Assembly (NCBI GenBank): GCA_965227065.1
Contig: CBDDFN010000017.1
Location: forward strand, 25,209 to 89,208
DNA: 64,000 bases
Origin: CBDDFN01 sp965227065
Lineage (GTDB): Bacteria > Pseudomonadota > Alphaproteobacteria > SPJN01
Direction: 5' to 3'
Every line of letters begins with the position of its first letter. Position 1 is the first letter of the stretch. Shown piece by piece: positions 8,572-16,627 of this stretch. The position numbers and the translations under genes are program-made. The notes under the pieces were generated by a model that was given only the letters and a program-made list of their open reading frames with translations, was not told the origin of the DNA and made no database searches.

Positions 8572-9270
8572 TCACTGGCTCAACAAGTCGCGATCGGGCT
8601 CCACCATCTCAACCAATCGCGCATTGTCATTGGCAATTCTATTGACGTCGCGCGACACGGGCTGCGCGGCAAGCGCAGGCGCGGCATCAGGGGTGAACAA
8701 GTCCGTCAGGCTGGCCGGATCAGCCTGGGGATCAAGCCAGCGGTTGAGCGCGTTTTGCTCCACAATCACCGGCATGCGGTGATGATACCGCGCCATCGCC
8801 TCATTCGCCGCCATGGTCAAAATGGTGAATGTGTAAAGCGGCTCGGCGCCCCCCTCCCACTTCTCCCACAGGCCCGCAAAGCTGATCGGTGCGCCATCAC
8901 TGCGGGTGAAATGAAAGGGCTGCTTGTGTTTTTGGGCGCTCGCCTGCCATTCATAGAACCCGCTGGCTGGGATAATGCAGCGGCGACGGGCAAAAGCTGC
9001 GCGGAAGGCGGGTTTTTCCATGACGGTTTCAGAGCGTGCATTGATCATTTTGGTGCCGATGGCGGCATCCTTGGCCCAGCCCGGCACCAGCCCCCAGCCC
9101 ATCGCGCCAAAGCCGCGCGTGCCGTCAGACCGGCTGGCAACGATCTCGATTTTCTGCGTCGGCGCAATATTATAGCGCGGCCGAAAACCCTCGGGCGGCT
9201 CATCCATCAGCAGCCGGTAATAGTCGCGCACCTCGCGCCAGCTTTGAAAGCGTGTAAATCGTCCGCACAT
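8572..9270 (-). CDS. SRAP-family abasic-site-processing protein (YedK/HMCES)
   Basis: The protein starts MCGRF, and the start at 9270 is fixed because the family's catalytic Cys2 follows the removed Met. The other family marks are present: PRYNIAPTQ, GLVPGWAK, NARSET, a central CIIPASGFYEW, and HHRMPVI. In known members Cys2 forms a thiazolidine cross-link with abasic sites in single-stranded DNA, shielding them during replication. At 232 residues it has the usual length. It stands alone, 88 bp from the tRNA gene and over 100 bp downstream of the secreted-protein operon. In-frame upstream codons (to 9372) are not expected to be translated. Confidence 0.95.
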   Translation of the reverse strand: MCGRFTRFQSWREVRDYYRLLMDEPPEGFRPRYNIAPTQKIEIVASRSDGTRGFGAMGWGLVPGWAKDAAIGTKMINARSETVMEKPAFRAAFARRRCIIPASGFYEWQASAQKHKQPFHFTRSDGAPISFAGLWEKWEGGAEPLYTFTILTMAANEAMARYHHRMPVIVEQNALNRWLDPQADPASLTDLFTPDAAPALAAQPVSRDVNRIANDNARLVEMVEPDRDLLSQ

Positions 9271-9381
9271 GGGCGGCAGACTAGCGCAAGAGAGGTGCGA
9301 AATCCCGCACAAAACCCGCTGACAATTGTCCCGCCAACGCGTCCGCCGACTGCCGCATCTGAAATGGGTCAATTAATCGTT

Positions 9382-10458
9382 CTATTTATGCTCGGCGCTC
9401 AGCGCCTGATAAAGCCCGGTCTCGATTGCATGAACAGGAGCGCCGATCGGGCCGTCGGGGCGGATGAGATCGGCCTCAAAGGCTTCAAGAAATTCCTCAA
9501 TAGCCGCACGCATTTTGGGCTGATGCTCTTCAACATGGGAGGTGTGGGCGACATATTCCCAGGCCCCCACCACCCCGATGGTGAGCGCCGCCACCAGCGG
9601 CCCGCCGAGCGATCCGGCTGCACGGACCCCGCCCCGGGTCGCCAGGCCCGAGCCCACCGTCTGGACCGAGCGGGTGACAGCCTGTTGCGCCACCGCCCGG
9701 CCCGCAATCGCGGTGCCGGAGGCTGAAGCGCGCGCACCCATGGTTCCCGCCATCCGGGCAAAGCGTGCACTGACCGACCGGCTGGCGAGCCGCCCCAAAC
9801 TCACCCCGGCAATCACACCGCCGCTGGCCACCACGCTTTTCAAGGTGACATCGGCCATGCGCATCTGCGCCTCATCATCATAGGCGGCCATGGTGAAGCT
9901 GAGCCCGCCCAGAAACCGCTCCCAATCGGCAGGCGGGATGGCGTAGCGGTCGGGGATCTGTTCCACCTCGCGGCGCAGCTCATCGGCGAAGCGCTCGGCC
10001 GCACGGGCGGCAATCTGTTCAAGGGCGCTGTCGGTCAGATAGGGCGGCAAGGCGCGGGCGGCGAGCTGGTCAGCCAAGCGTTCGGCAGATTTAAGCGTGG
10101 CGGCCTTCTGATCATCAACCATCCAGTCCCACAGATACGCAGCCGCCCGTTTCTGGCTTTGCCAATAGCCGAAATACCAGGGCAGGAAATCGGCATCGAC
10201 CTTGTCCATCACTTGCCCATGCCATTGGTCAAGCTCCATACGGGCCTGCGCCATCGCGGTTTCGCGCGCCCCATTGACCGCAATGGCCAAATCACCGCGC
10301 AAGGTGAACCAGTCAACTTGCGGGGGGAGCGTTTTGGCGATTTCCACATCACGATAGCCCACACCTTGGGGGTCGGACGCCCGCAAGACCGACAGGCCGT
10401 AGATCGTTGTTCCAGCCACCGCCAGAACCGAAATCATCAAAGCCAATGCGCGAACCAT
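9382..10458 (-). CDS. Membrane-anchored protein of unknown function
   Basis: I do not recognise this family. From the Met at 10458 the protein has an N-terminal hydrophobic segment (ALALMISVLAVAGTTIYGLSVL), then a long helical region with a conspicuous aromatic stretch FLPWYFGYWQSQK, an Arg/Glu-rich helix, and a Gly/Ala-rich section (about residues 210-300) with several weakly hydrophobic helices such as GGPLVAALTIGVVGAWEYVA. The topology suggests an inner-membrane protein with most of its mass in the periplasm. It is the last gene of the five-gene minus-strand operon, 41 bp after the previous gene. Unlike the other four it lacks the shared Cys modules. The frame opens 5 codons earlier at 10473. 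Confidence 0.7.
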   Translation of the reverse strand: MVRALALMISVLAVAGTTIYGLSVLRASDPQGVGYRDVEIAKTLPPQVDWFTLRGDLAIAVNGARETAMAQARMELDQWHGQVMDKVDADFLPWYFGYWQSQKRAAAYLWDWMVDDQKAATLKSAERLADQLAARALPPYLTDSALEQIAARAAERFADELRREVEQIPDRYAIPPADWERFLGGLSFTMAAYDDEAQMRMADVTLKSVVASGGVIAGVSLGRLASRSVSARFARMAGTMGARASASGTAIAGRAVAQQAVTRSVQTVGSGLATRGGVRAAGSLGGPLVAALTIGVVGAWEYVAHTSHVEEHQPKMRAAIEEFLEAFEADLIRPDGPIGAPVHAIETGLYQALSAEHK

Positions 10459-10499
10459 ACACGCCTCCGCCATATCTCAATCAAGACGGAGCCTAGTGG

Positions 10500-11150
10500 C
10501 TAATCGGGGCGATCCTGTGACGCCTCTTGGGGCGTCTCTTGGGACGTCTCTTGAGACGATGATTGCGGGTCTGCATTCGGTGGTCCAGGCCAGCCATAGC
10601 CAATGTAATAAGCAATTGTGTGACCGATCCGTTCGGCCTCGCGCCGGATTTTGGGTGCAATCTCGGCATGGTCCTGTGATGCGATTTCGGCATGAACGGT
10701 GAGCGCCAGCATCAGCCCGTCCTCTTCCATGACGATCCCGACCGTATGGCGAATACGCCCCTCTATGGGGCAATTAAGTGTAAAGCCCGCCACCAGCGGC
10801 ACCTTGATGGTCAGATCATCAGCGTCAAGAAAGGTTTCGACCATGCCCTCGCCGCACAAATGCTGATGCTGGGCAAGCATCCCGCCCATCCATTGGTCCA
10901 GATCATACGGAACGGTGGACCGGTTGCCCGCCAGCACAGTGCCGTAAATCGGTCCCGCGGAAAACGCTGCACCGCCTCCCCCCGCAAAGGGTTCGGGCAC
11001 CACATCGACCGCACCTTTCACCGTCTTGGCATGATTGACCGCTGCGCGGGTCATTGCCATGGTCATCCCGTCGCTGGGCAAGGGCCGGTCGGCCCGCACG
11101 GCGGTGCCGAGCGCCACCATCGCCAAAACAGCCGGGACGAGGATTTTCAT
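10500..11150 (-). CDS. Secreted protein, single C-terminal module of the operon's family
   Basis: A 216-residue protein with a signal peptide (MKILVPAVLAMVALGTAVRA). After a short linker it contains what I call module c, shared with the three genes upstream: GPIYGTVLAGN, then a Cys in QHLCGEGM, a second Cys in LNCPIEGRIRHTVGIV, and a closing LMLALTVHAEIA. Compare GHMTVFDAT ... SSCHAKYRD ... LACDSRGHVNYQ ... LLIEAYSVP in the gene at 14079. The C-terminus ends in a Ser/Gln/Glu/Thr repeat encoded by a 12-bp tandem repeat. It overlaps the upstream gene by ATGA (11147-11150), so the two are translationally coupled. Function unknown; export and the paired Cys suggest a disulphide-stabilised periplasmic or outer-membrane-associated domain. 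Confidence 0.8.
   Translation of the reverse strand: MKILVPAVLAMVALGTAVRADRPLPSDGMTMAMTRAAVNHAKTVKGAVDVVPEPFAGGGGAAFSAGPIYGTVLAGNRSTVPYDLDQWMGGMLAQHQHLCGEGMVETFLDADDLTIKVPLVAGFTLNCPIEGRIRHTVGIVMEEDGLMLALTVHAEIASQDHAEIAPKIRREAERIGHTIAYYIGYGWPGPPNADPQSSSQETSQETPQEASQDRPD
10519..10554. repeat. Three 12-bp tandem repeats inside a C-terminus
   Basis: GACGCCTCTTGG, GGCGTCTCTTGG and GACGTCTCTTGA follow one another. On the minus strand they encode four-residue repeats of the type SQET near the end of the 216-residue protein. Copy-number change would be in frame and alter only tail length. Confidence 0.75.
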
Positions 11151-12172
11151 TCCACCCGCTCCGGCCAGCCATTCTTGAGCTTTTGCGACAATGCCCCGAC
11201 CAGCGCATCAGACTGAGCCAGGACCCGCGTTCCCAGATCAGACCGGCGGTCAGCGGGCATCACAGCTTCGGTAATGACGGTCAGCCCGATCGCGCCATGC
11301 ATCAGCGCGACGATGAAGCGGACCCGCACGGTGTTTTCGCCGATTTTACAGTCGCTCATCACCACACGCATGGCATCAACCGGAATGGACTCTTCGCGCA
11401 ACTCCAGGTCCTGCAAGCCCAGAACCTCGGGGCATTGCCCCTCTTCCGATGACAGGTTCTGCTGGCTCCACGCATCGAGCCCCGCTTCGTTGAGATAGCC
11501 CACCAGCATCACAACACCACCGGCCGGGCCGATACGGAAGCGCGCGGCGGGGGAGGCGGAATCCTCCCAAGCCTCGGCACCGAAGGGCGGCTCCTTGAAC
11601 AGCCGCGCTTCCTCAAGCACCGATGAGACAAGCTTTTCCATATCCTTGGCATTGATCCGGTCAAGGCGCGACCCGCGGGCGGCCCCTGCCACCGCAATGC
11701 ACGATTGCAGCGCCTCATAAACCGGATTGAAATCACCATAGGCGAGCGCCACGGTATGCTCGCTCCATTCCAGGCGCAGCCGGTCTGCGGTCAGCAACCG
11801 TTCAATCAACACTGCATCCCGCGACAGAAGAAGCAAAGCGCCCAGACCGCTCGCCTGCGCGGAGACCTGAATGGGCGGGGCATGACCGATATAGAGCGTC
11901 ACCTCCTCCCCGCGCATGGGCTCAACCTGCGAGACCTGATCGGAGGGGACGGTAAACAGATGGGCGGCGCCACGCTCGCTTAAGCCCACGCGCCAGAACC
12001 GGCCCTGACTGTCGACCCGGTCGGCGACGCATTCGGCAGGCCGGCCAAAGCCGATCTCAATGGGCGTGACGCGGAACCCGTTGATCATGCTGGGATCGGC
12101 GGGCTCAGGCTCCTGCGCGCGCAAAGGAAGGCTCAGCACGCACAGCAAAAGAACGAAAAGGGTCTGTTTCAT
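11147..12172 (-). CDS. Secreted protein, two-module member of the operon's family
   Basis: From the Met at 12172 (MKQTLFVLLLCVLSLPLRAQ) this is a 341-residue exported protein. Its first half resembles module b of the two larger genes: a Cys in RPAECVADRVDSQGRFWRVGL, a hydrophobic core, and a closing Cys in ALQSCIAV. Its second half resembles module c: GGVVMLVGYLNEAG, Cys in EGQCPEVL, Cys in MSDCKIGENTVRV, and LTVITEAVMPA. So it looks like a shortened paralogue lacking the N-terminal module. It ends in an ATGA overlap with the next gene and begins 44 bp after the previous one. The frame is open for nine codons upstream, but the signal peptide fixes the start. No enzymatic motif is visible. Confidence 0.8.
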   Translation of the reverse strand: MKQTLFVLLLCVLSLPLRAQEPEPADPSMINGFRVTPIEIGFGRPAECVADRVDSQGRFWRVGLSERGAAHLFTVPSDQVSQVEPMRGEEVTLYIGHAPPIQVSAQASGLGALLLLSRDAVLIERLLTADRLRLEWSEHTVALAYGDFNPVYEALQSCIAVAGAARGSRLDRINAKDMEKLVSSVLEEARLFKEPPFGAEAWEDSASPAARFRIGPAGGVVMLVGYLNEAGLDAWSQQNLSSEEGQCPEVLGLQDLELREESIPVDAMRVVMSDCKIGENTVRVRFIVALMHGAIGLTVITEAVMPADRRSDLGTRVLAQSDALVGALSQKLKNGWPERVE

Positions 12173-12216
12173 ACCCCCGCTATAGCAGAGCACACCCATC
12201 CAGTTCCATCGGAACC

Positions 12217-14082
12217 TTAGTCGTCCTCGCCCCAGCCGCTCAAATCCTCAAGCTCCTCATAGCTGTGCGTTTTTGGCGCTTCCCCCAGATAGGCGTCAGG
12301 TTGCGGCTGGGCCGGCGTTCGGGAAGGCGCCCGCGCCGGATCAATGCCCATGGAATTTGTCTGGGGCTGATAGGGACCGGGTCCAGCTTTCGGTTCAGGC
12401 TTGATGAAAGGCTTTGACGTTACCGGCGCCGATGCGCTGCGATGAAGCACAAAATCCGGCAAAACCGTTTTCGCCCGGCCCGTAATGCGCCGCATGCGGG
12501 AGGATGCATCGCGGGAAGCGGAATGGACCGCATAGGCTTCCAGCACCAGATGCGCGCCAACCCGGCCTGACACCGCAACAATTTCATAGCGATATTCAAT
12601 AAAGCCCTGGACGTCGCATTCCATCTGCACACCAAGCGCGGCGTCAATGCCCGGTGGCGGGGTAAACTCCATCACCTGATTGCGGCGTTTCTTGTAACAG
12701 CCGTTCAGCACCTCATCCTGACTTTTGGCGATCCGCTCGGCAATCGGCTTGGAGTGTGCAGGATCAAACACGCTGACATGGCCGATCAAATCCTGCCACT
12801 GAAAGGAAATGGCCGGTTCAATCGATTGCAGACGCTTGCCGGTTTGGATCTGCCGTTCGCGTCCGCCAACGAGCTTTTTCACAAAGGCATGCATTTCTTC
12901 TTCAGACGGGCGGGCAGGCCATACCGCACCATCAGGCGTGAAGCTTTCGCGCAAACATTCAAACGTGCCGAAAAGGGCCAGGTCTTGTTCGTGCACCGCC
13001 ATGTCATAGCGGCCTTGTCCCGTGCTCACCCGGAAGGTGCTGGCGCGCACAAAGGATGATTGGGCAAATGTGTCGAAGGAAAGGGCAAACCGGACAAAAT
13101 CTTTGCCGACCGTGCCTTTCCCGTAAATGCGCGGGTCACGCAGGCTGGCGGTTTCAGTGTCGCGATAAAATTTCCCGCCCTGACGGATGCCGCGAAATTC
13201 AATCTCCGTCCGCTTACCGTCTTCGGTTGCGAGCGGTACGCCAATGCCGGGCCGTTCAATCTGCACCATCATGATCAGGTCGGGCGTGGTGACAAAGGTC
13301 CATTGACGGCCATCCTGATCAAGGCGCCTGGCCGCGCAGCCGATCACTTTGCCACTGCCCGGGTCCTGCCAGGGTTCAACCGTCCACGCCCCGCCTTTCA
13401 GCGTTGTCAGCGTCTCCGGCGCCGCACCGTCCTGGGTGCTGACCACGGTATGCGCGGCGCCCAGAAGCGGCTTGATTTTCTGCATCAGCTCAAGCGTGTC
13501 TTTCTCACTGCCCGCCGCGTGACGCCGTGTGGTGTCGGCATAATGGCGCACACAGGTCCGCAAAATGGCATCAAGCTGACGCATCATCGACAGCTCCACC
13601 GTCACCAGCCGCCCCATGCCGGCAATCGAAAGCCGCGTGGCATCACGCAACATCTGCCGGTCACCAAGCCCCGGCGCCATGATGAGGGCAAACCGGCCCT
13701 CACCCACCGCGCCGACCGTGTCGAAGCCCCCTAGCACCTCGCCATTGGCTCCGCTCACCTGCGCGCGCACATCGCCGCGTTCTTCGGCCGGCGGGCTTGC
13801 CAGATAACCGCCCGCCACATGAAGCCGGCCATCAGGCGTTTCGGTGATCGACCATTCCCCGACCCCCGGCGCGGCACTGCTGAGCGCCTGACACCCGATC
13901 AGCTGCGACGGAGATTGCTGGGTGAACAGCGCATCAACCCGCCATTGCGGCCCGACATTGGCCACCGCAATCATGCCCGGCGTTCCGGCTGTTGCCTGTC
14001 CCACCATCCAGCCCGTTAGCACCACCACAATGCCAAGCCAAAGCTTTGTCACTTTCACCACCATTGAACCTTTCTGTGTCAT
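12217..14082 (-). CDS. Secreted three-module protein with proline-rich tail (paralogue)
   Basis: A 621-residue exported protein, paralogous to the gene upstream. After the signal peptide it has VANVGPQWRVDALFT and LIGCQA (module a, closing at RTCVRHYAD), then a second Cys module from GCAARRLDQDGRQWTF to FECLRES (b), then GHVSVFDPAH, NGCYKKRRNQ, MECDVQGFIEYRYEIV and LVLEAYAVHS (c). An extra tail of about 75 residues is rich in Pro, Gln and acidic residues and ends GWGEDD. The start at 14082 overlaps the preceding stop (ATGA); an ATG at 14064 has a better ribosome-binding site (GAAAGG) and leaves an intact signal peptide, so either may be used. No catalytic motif is recognised. The two large paralogues in tandem suggest duplication and divergence. 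Confidence 0.82.
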   Translation of the reverse strand: MTQKGSMVVKVTKLWLGIVVVLTGWMVGQATAGTPGMIAVANVGPQWRVDALFTQQSPSQLIGCQALSSAAPGVGEWSITETPDGRLHVAGGYLASPPAEERGDVRAQVSGANGEVLGGFDTVGAVGEGRFALIMAPGLGDRQMLRDATRLSIAGMGRLVTVELSMMRQLDAILRTCVRHYADTTRRHAAGSEKDTLELMQKIKPLLGAAHTVVSTQDGAAPETLTTLKGGAWTVEPWQDPGSGKVIGCAARRLDQDGRQWTFVTTPDLIMMVQIERPGIGVPLATEDGKRTEIEFRGIRQGGKFYRDTETASLRDPRIYGKGTVGKDFVRFALSFDTFAQSSFVRASTFRVSTGQGRYDMAVHEQDLALFGTFECLRESFTPDGAVWPARPSEEEMHAFVKKLVGGRERQIQTGKRLQSIEPAISFQWQDLIGHVSVFDPAHSKPIAERIAKSQDEVLNGCYKKRRNQVMEFTPPPGIDAALGVQMECDVQGFIEYRYEIVAVSGRVGAHLVLEAYAVHSASRDASSRMRRITGRAKTVLPDFVLHRSASAPVTSKPFIKPEPKAGPGPYQPQTNSMGIDPARAPSRTPAQPQPDAYLGEAPKTHSYEELEDLSGWGEDD

Positions 14083-15623
14083 TGCCCGGCGACAAAATCT
14101 GCCAAATGCCGATTGGCGCGCCGGCTGGTTCTTCGAAAAACCGTCATCATGTCCTTGGCGTTCCGGGGAACGCTGTAGGCTTCAATCAGCAATCGGTAGC
14201 CTAGCCCGTCCTTGATGCGGATCAGCACGGTTTGATAATTCACATGGCCGCGTGAATCGCATGCCAGTATCCGTCCCGCACCCGCGCTTGCCTGTTCATC
14301 AGAAAGAGACTGATCACGATATTTGGCATGACATGAGCTGAAATAGGATTGAGCGTATTGATCGAGTTGCTCTTTCGGCGCCTTCCGCTTTGTCGCGTCA
14401 AACACCGTCATGTGACCGGTGTAATTTTCCGCGCGGAAGCTTGACGCCGCCGAAAGAGAGAAGGGGTAATTGCCAACCCGCACCTTGTCTTGCGACACCG
14501 ACAAGAGATCAGCAATCAGGGCCTTGAAGGTCGCTGGCGCAATCGACGGCACAGCCGCTTCATCACCATACATCATCCGCAAACATTGCGTGAGATCGGC
14601 AAGAAGCCCTTTGGGGTTGCTGAGAGCCAAGCGAAATTCACGCCCCTTTGCCACCAGCCGAACCGCTTGGGCATTGGCAAAACTTGCCATCATGAAACTA
14701 TCCGCATCAAAGCCGGTCACGGCTTTGTCCGCGCCGGAATGACCAGTGATGTAGTAGGTCGGCTTGGCCACAAACGCGCCTTCATACGAGCTGCCAAATC
14801 CGCCGACCGTCTTGATACCGTCAAAATGCAAGATCAGATCATCATCGCTGCGCAGACCGGCTAAGACGGCATCGGGCTCGACACTGGATGCGAGCATCAA
14901 GACAAAATCCGTATCAAGCGCCAGGGTCCAATAGGCACCGTCAGCCATACGCTTTCGGGCAATGCAGGCGCGGCCTTTGCCCGGCGTGATGTCCCAATCA
15001 GCGCGCGACACAGCCTTGGCCTCAGACCCAAGCAGCGGTGCAATCTTTCCGCCCAGAGCTACGAGATCCGCATCAGACCCGGGCGTGGCATGCCCCTCCC
15101 CCTTATCATAATGGCTGACACAGGCTGTCAGAACCCGCACCAGCTGCGCCATCGACTTGAGCTGTTTGGTGTGCGCGCCTTTCGCACCGCGTAATTCCAG
15201 CTGGACGGATTGGGCCAGAGCGTCGGCCTGGGCTTGATCGGGCGGGATGACGAGAGCAAACCGGTCCGCCCCCACCGCGCCAATGACTTGTGTGCCGCTC
15301 AACGAGGACCCATCATCGCCAATCAGATTGAGCGTCGCGGCGCCCCGTTCGTCTTGCGGGGGGCTTTCATCATAGCCTTGAGACAGATGATAGGCGCCAT
15401 CGGGTGTAAGGGTTATCGCCATTGCGGCATGATCATCCGCAATCCGGTCGGTGGCCTGACAGCCGATCAAGGCGTCATATCGGGGCGCAGTGAACAGCGC
15501 ATCAACCCGCCATTGGGGGCCGACATTGGCAACGCCCACCATTTCCATCGCCTGAAGCGGGCCAGCCGAGCCAACCGCCCCCAAGATAACGCCCATAGAC
15601 AAAAGGGCGGACCGTCCGATCAT
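14079..15623 (-). CDS. Secreted three-module protein (first gene of operon)
   Basis: The start at 15623 has GGAAGG upstream and gives a signal peptide (MIGRSALLSMGVILGAVG, ending near LQAME). The mature protein of about 490 residues has three parts. Module a: VANVGPQWRVDALFT, LIGCQATD, closing in LTACVSHYD. Module b: ACIARKRMADGAYWTLAL to LTQCLRMMYGD. Module c: GHMTVFDAT, SSCHAKYRD, LACDSRGHVNYQ and LLIEAYSVP. Each module has an early and a late Cys, so three intramodule disulphides are plausible. I recognise no database family; the general layout of short exported Cys domains recalls alphaproteobacterial invasion-associated-locus-B proteins, but that is only a resemblance. It heads the operon at 15623-9382. 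Confidence 0.82.
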   Translation of the reverse strand: MIGRSALLSMGVILGAVGSAGPLQAMEMVGVANVGPQWRVDALFTAPRYDALIGCQATDRIADDHAAMAITLTPDGAYHLSQGYDESPPQDERGAATLNLIGDDGSSLSGTQVIGAVGADRFALVIPPDQAQADALAQSVQLELRGAKGAHTKQLKSMAQLVRVLTACVSHYDKGEGHATPGSDADLVALGGKIAPLLGSEAKAVSRADWDITPGKGRACIARKRMADGAYWTLALDTDFVLMLASSVEPDAVLAGLRSDDDLILHFDGIKTVGGFGSSYEGAFVAKPTYYITGHSGADKAVTGFDADSFMMASFANAQAVRLVAKGREFRLALSNPKGLLADLTQCLRMMYGDEAAVPSIAPATFKALIADLLSVSQDKVRVGNYPFSLSAASSFRAENYTGHMTVFDATKRKAPKEQLDQYAQSYFSSCHAKYRDQSLSDEQASAGAGRILACDSRGHVNYQTVLIRIKDGLGYRLLIEAYSVPRNAKDMMTVFRRTSRRANRHLADFVAGQ

Positions 15624-15727
15624 CGGAAAGTCCCTTCCACCAAATTCTACCAATGCGCCACCTTGGGCGCAGTTTTCCACGGAAAGGGCAAATTGTCTAT
15701 GAATACAGGCGTGTATTGGCAGCCGGT

Positions 15728-16264
15728 CTAGCGGGTAATTCTGTAGAAAATATGCGGCTCACCCTCATGAACCGCCTCTTGCCAGTACGACATGCCGATC
15801 TTTTCCATGATCCGGCACGAGGCGCGGTTGACCGGCAAAGTAAAGGCGATGATTTCATCAAGACCAAGCGTGGCAAAGCCCATAGAGATCAGCGCTTCGG
15901 CGGCTTCGGTGCCAAAGCCGCGGTTCCAATATTGCGGCAGAAAGGCGTAGCCAAGCTCAATATGGGACGTGTCCCCCACCTTCAGCTCACGCAGCAGGAC
16001 GCGGCCGACAAATTCGCTGGTCACCCGGTCAAACAGCAAATATTCGCCGAAACCGAGCCGCTCCCAATGGGCGATGGCCTGTTCATGGCGTTCGGCAATC
16101 CAGTCCACCGTGCGCACCCCGCCCAGTGTGCGGGCGACATCGCGGTCGGTGTAAAGACGCAAATAATGGGGCCGGTCGCGGCTTGAAATCCGCCGGGCCT
16201 TCAGCCTTTGTGTTTCAAAGCGATCGGGCGCGGCTCCCGCTCTGTCATCGCGCGCTGGCATCAT
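15728..16264 (-). CDS. GNAT N-acetyltransferase (RimJ/RimL type)
   Basis: The protein shows the typical order of the RimJ/RimL group: ETQRLKARRISSRDRPHYLRLYTD at the N-terminus, GEYLLFDRVTSEFVGRVLL in the middle, the ELGYAFLPQYWNRGFGTEAAEALISMGF acetyl-CoA-binding motif A, and VNRASCRIMEKIGMSYW near the end. It would transfer an acetyl group from acetyl-CoA to an amine, often a protein N-terminus or a small molecule; the substrate cannot be told. I use the ATG at 16264, with GGGGA upstream; the frame also opens at a TTG at 16276. It lies 104 bp from the secreted operon and 95 bp downstream of yacG. Confidence 0.9.
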   Translation of the reverse strand: MMPARDDRAGAAPDRFETQRLKARRISSRDRPHYLRLYTDRDVARTLGGVRTVDWIAERHEQAIAHWERLGFGEYLLFDRVTSEFVGRVLLRELKVGDTSHIELGYAFLPQYWNRGFGTEAAEALISMGFATLGLDEIIAFTLPVNRASCRIMEKIGMSYWQEAVHEGEPHIFYRITR

Positions 16265-16358
16265 GGTCGTCCCCAAGGTTCTTGCTGTGTTTTAAGGGGA
16301 GTATAGCACAGGCAGGCGCCCCGGATCGTTAGCGGAATAGTGCGGGGTGGTTCCGCGC

Positions 16359-16550
16359 CTAGCCCTGCTCGCGCTTGGCCTTTTCCTGTTCAAAGTCGAT
16401 CACATCGGCGCTGGCCTGATCTTCTTCGTCCGAGCCTGTGATGACATAGGCGCCATCGAGCCATTTGCCCAGATCAATGTCGGCGCACCGTTTGGAGCAA
16501 AACGGCTTATAGGTGGGATCGGACGGTTTCTGGCAGATCGGGCAGGACAT
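16359..16550 (-). CDS. yacG: DNA gyrase inhibitor / zinc-binding protein YacG
   Basis: This 63-residue protein has the YacG signature CPICQKP, then FCSKRCADIDLGKWLDGAY, giving a four-Cys zinc site (CxxC and CxxxC), followed by an acidic tail. E. coli YacG binds the GyrB C-terminal domain and blocks DNA binding. In many alphaproteobacteria it lies just after the RNase E/G gene, as here, where it starts 77 bp downstream of rng. Length and order match the family exactly. Confidence 0.95.
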   Translation of the reverse strand: MSCPICQKPSDPTYKPFCSKRCADIDLGKWLDGAYVITGSDEEDQASADVIDFEQEKAKREQG

Positions 16551-16627
16551 TCACGCGCTCCATGATTCGAACACAGAGTTTAGCAGCTTCCCTTCCCGGA
16601 GGGAAAAGGCCGGCGCGCCTTCGCGCC

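Noticed and set aside
8206..9726. Long plus-strand open frame of about 500 codons opposite the SRAP gene and the membrane protein
   Set aside because: It runs across the tRNA-Phe gene and opposite two proteins with better family matches; codon use is that of an antisense shadow.
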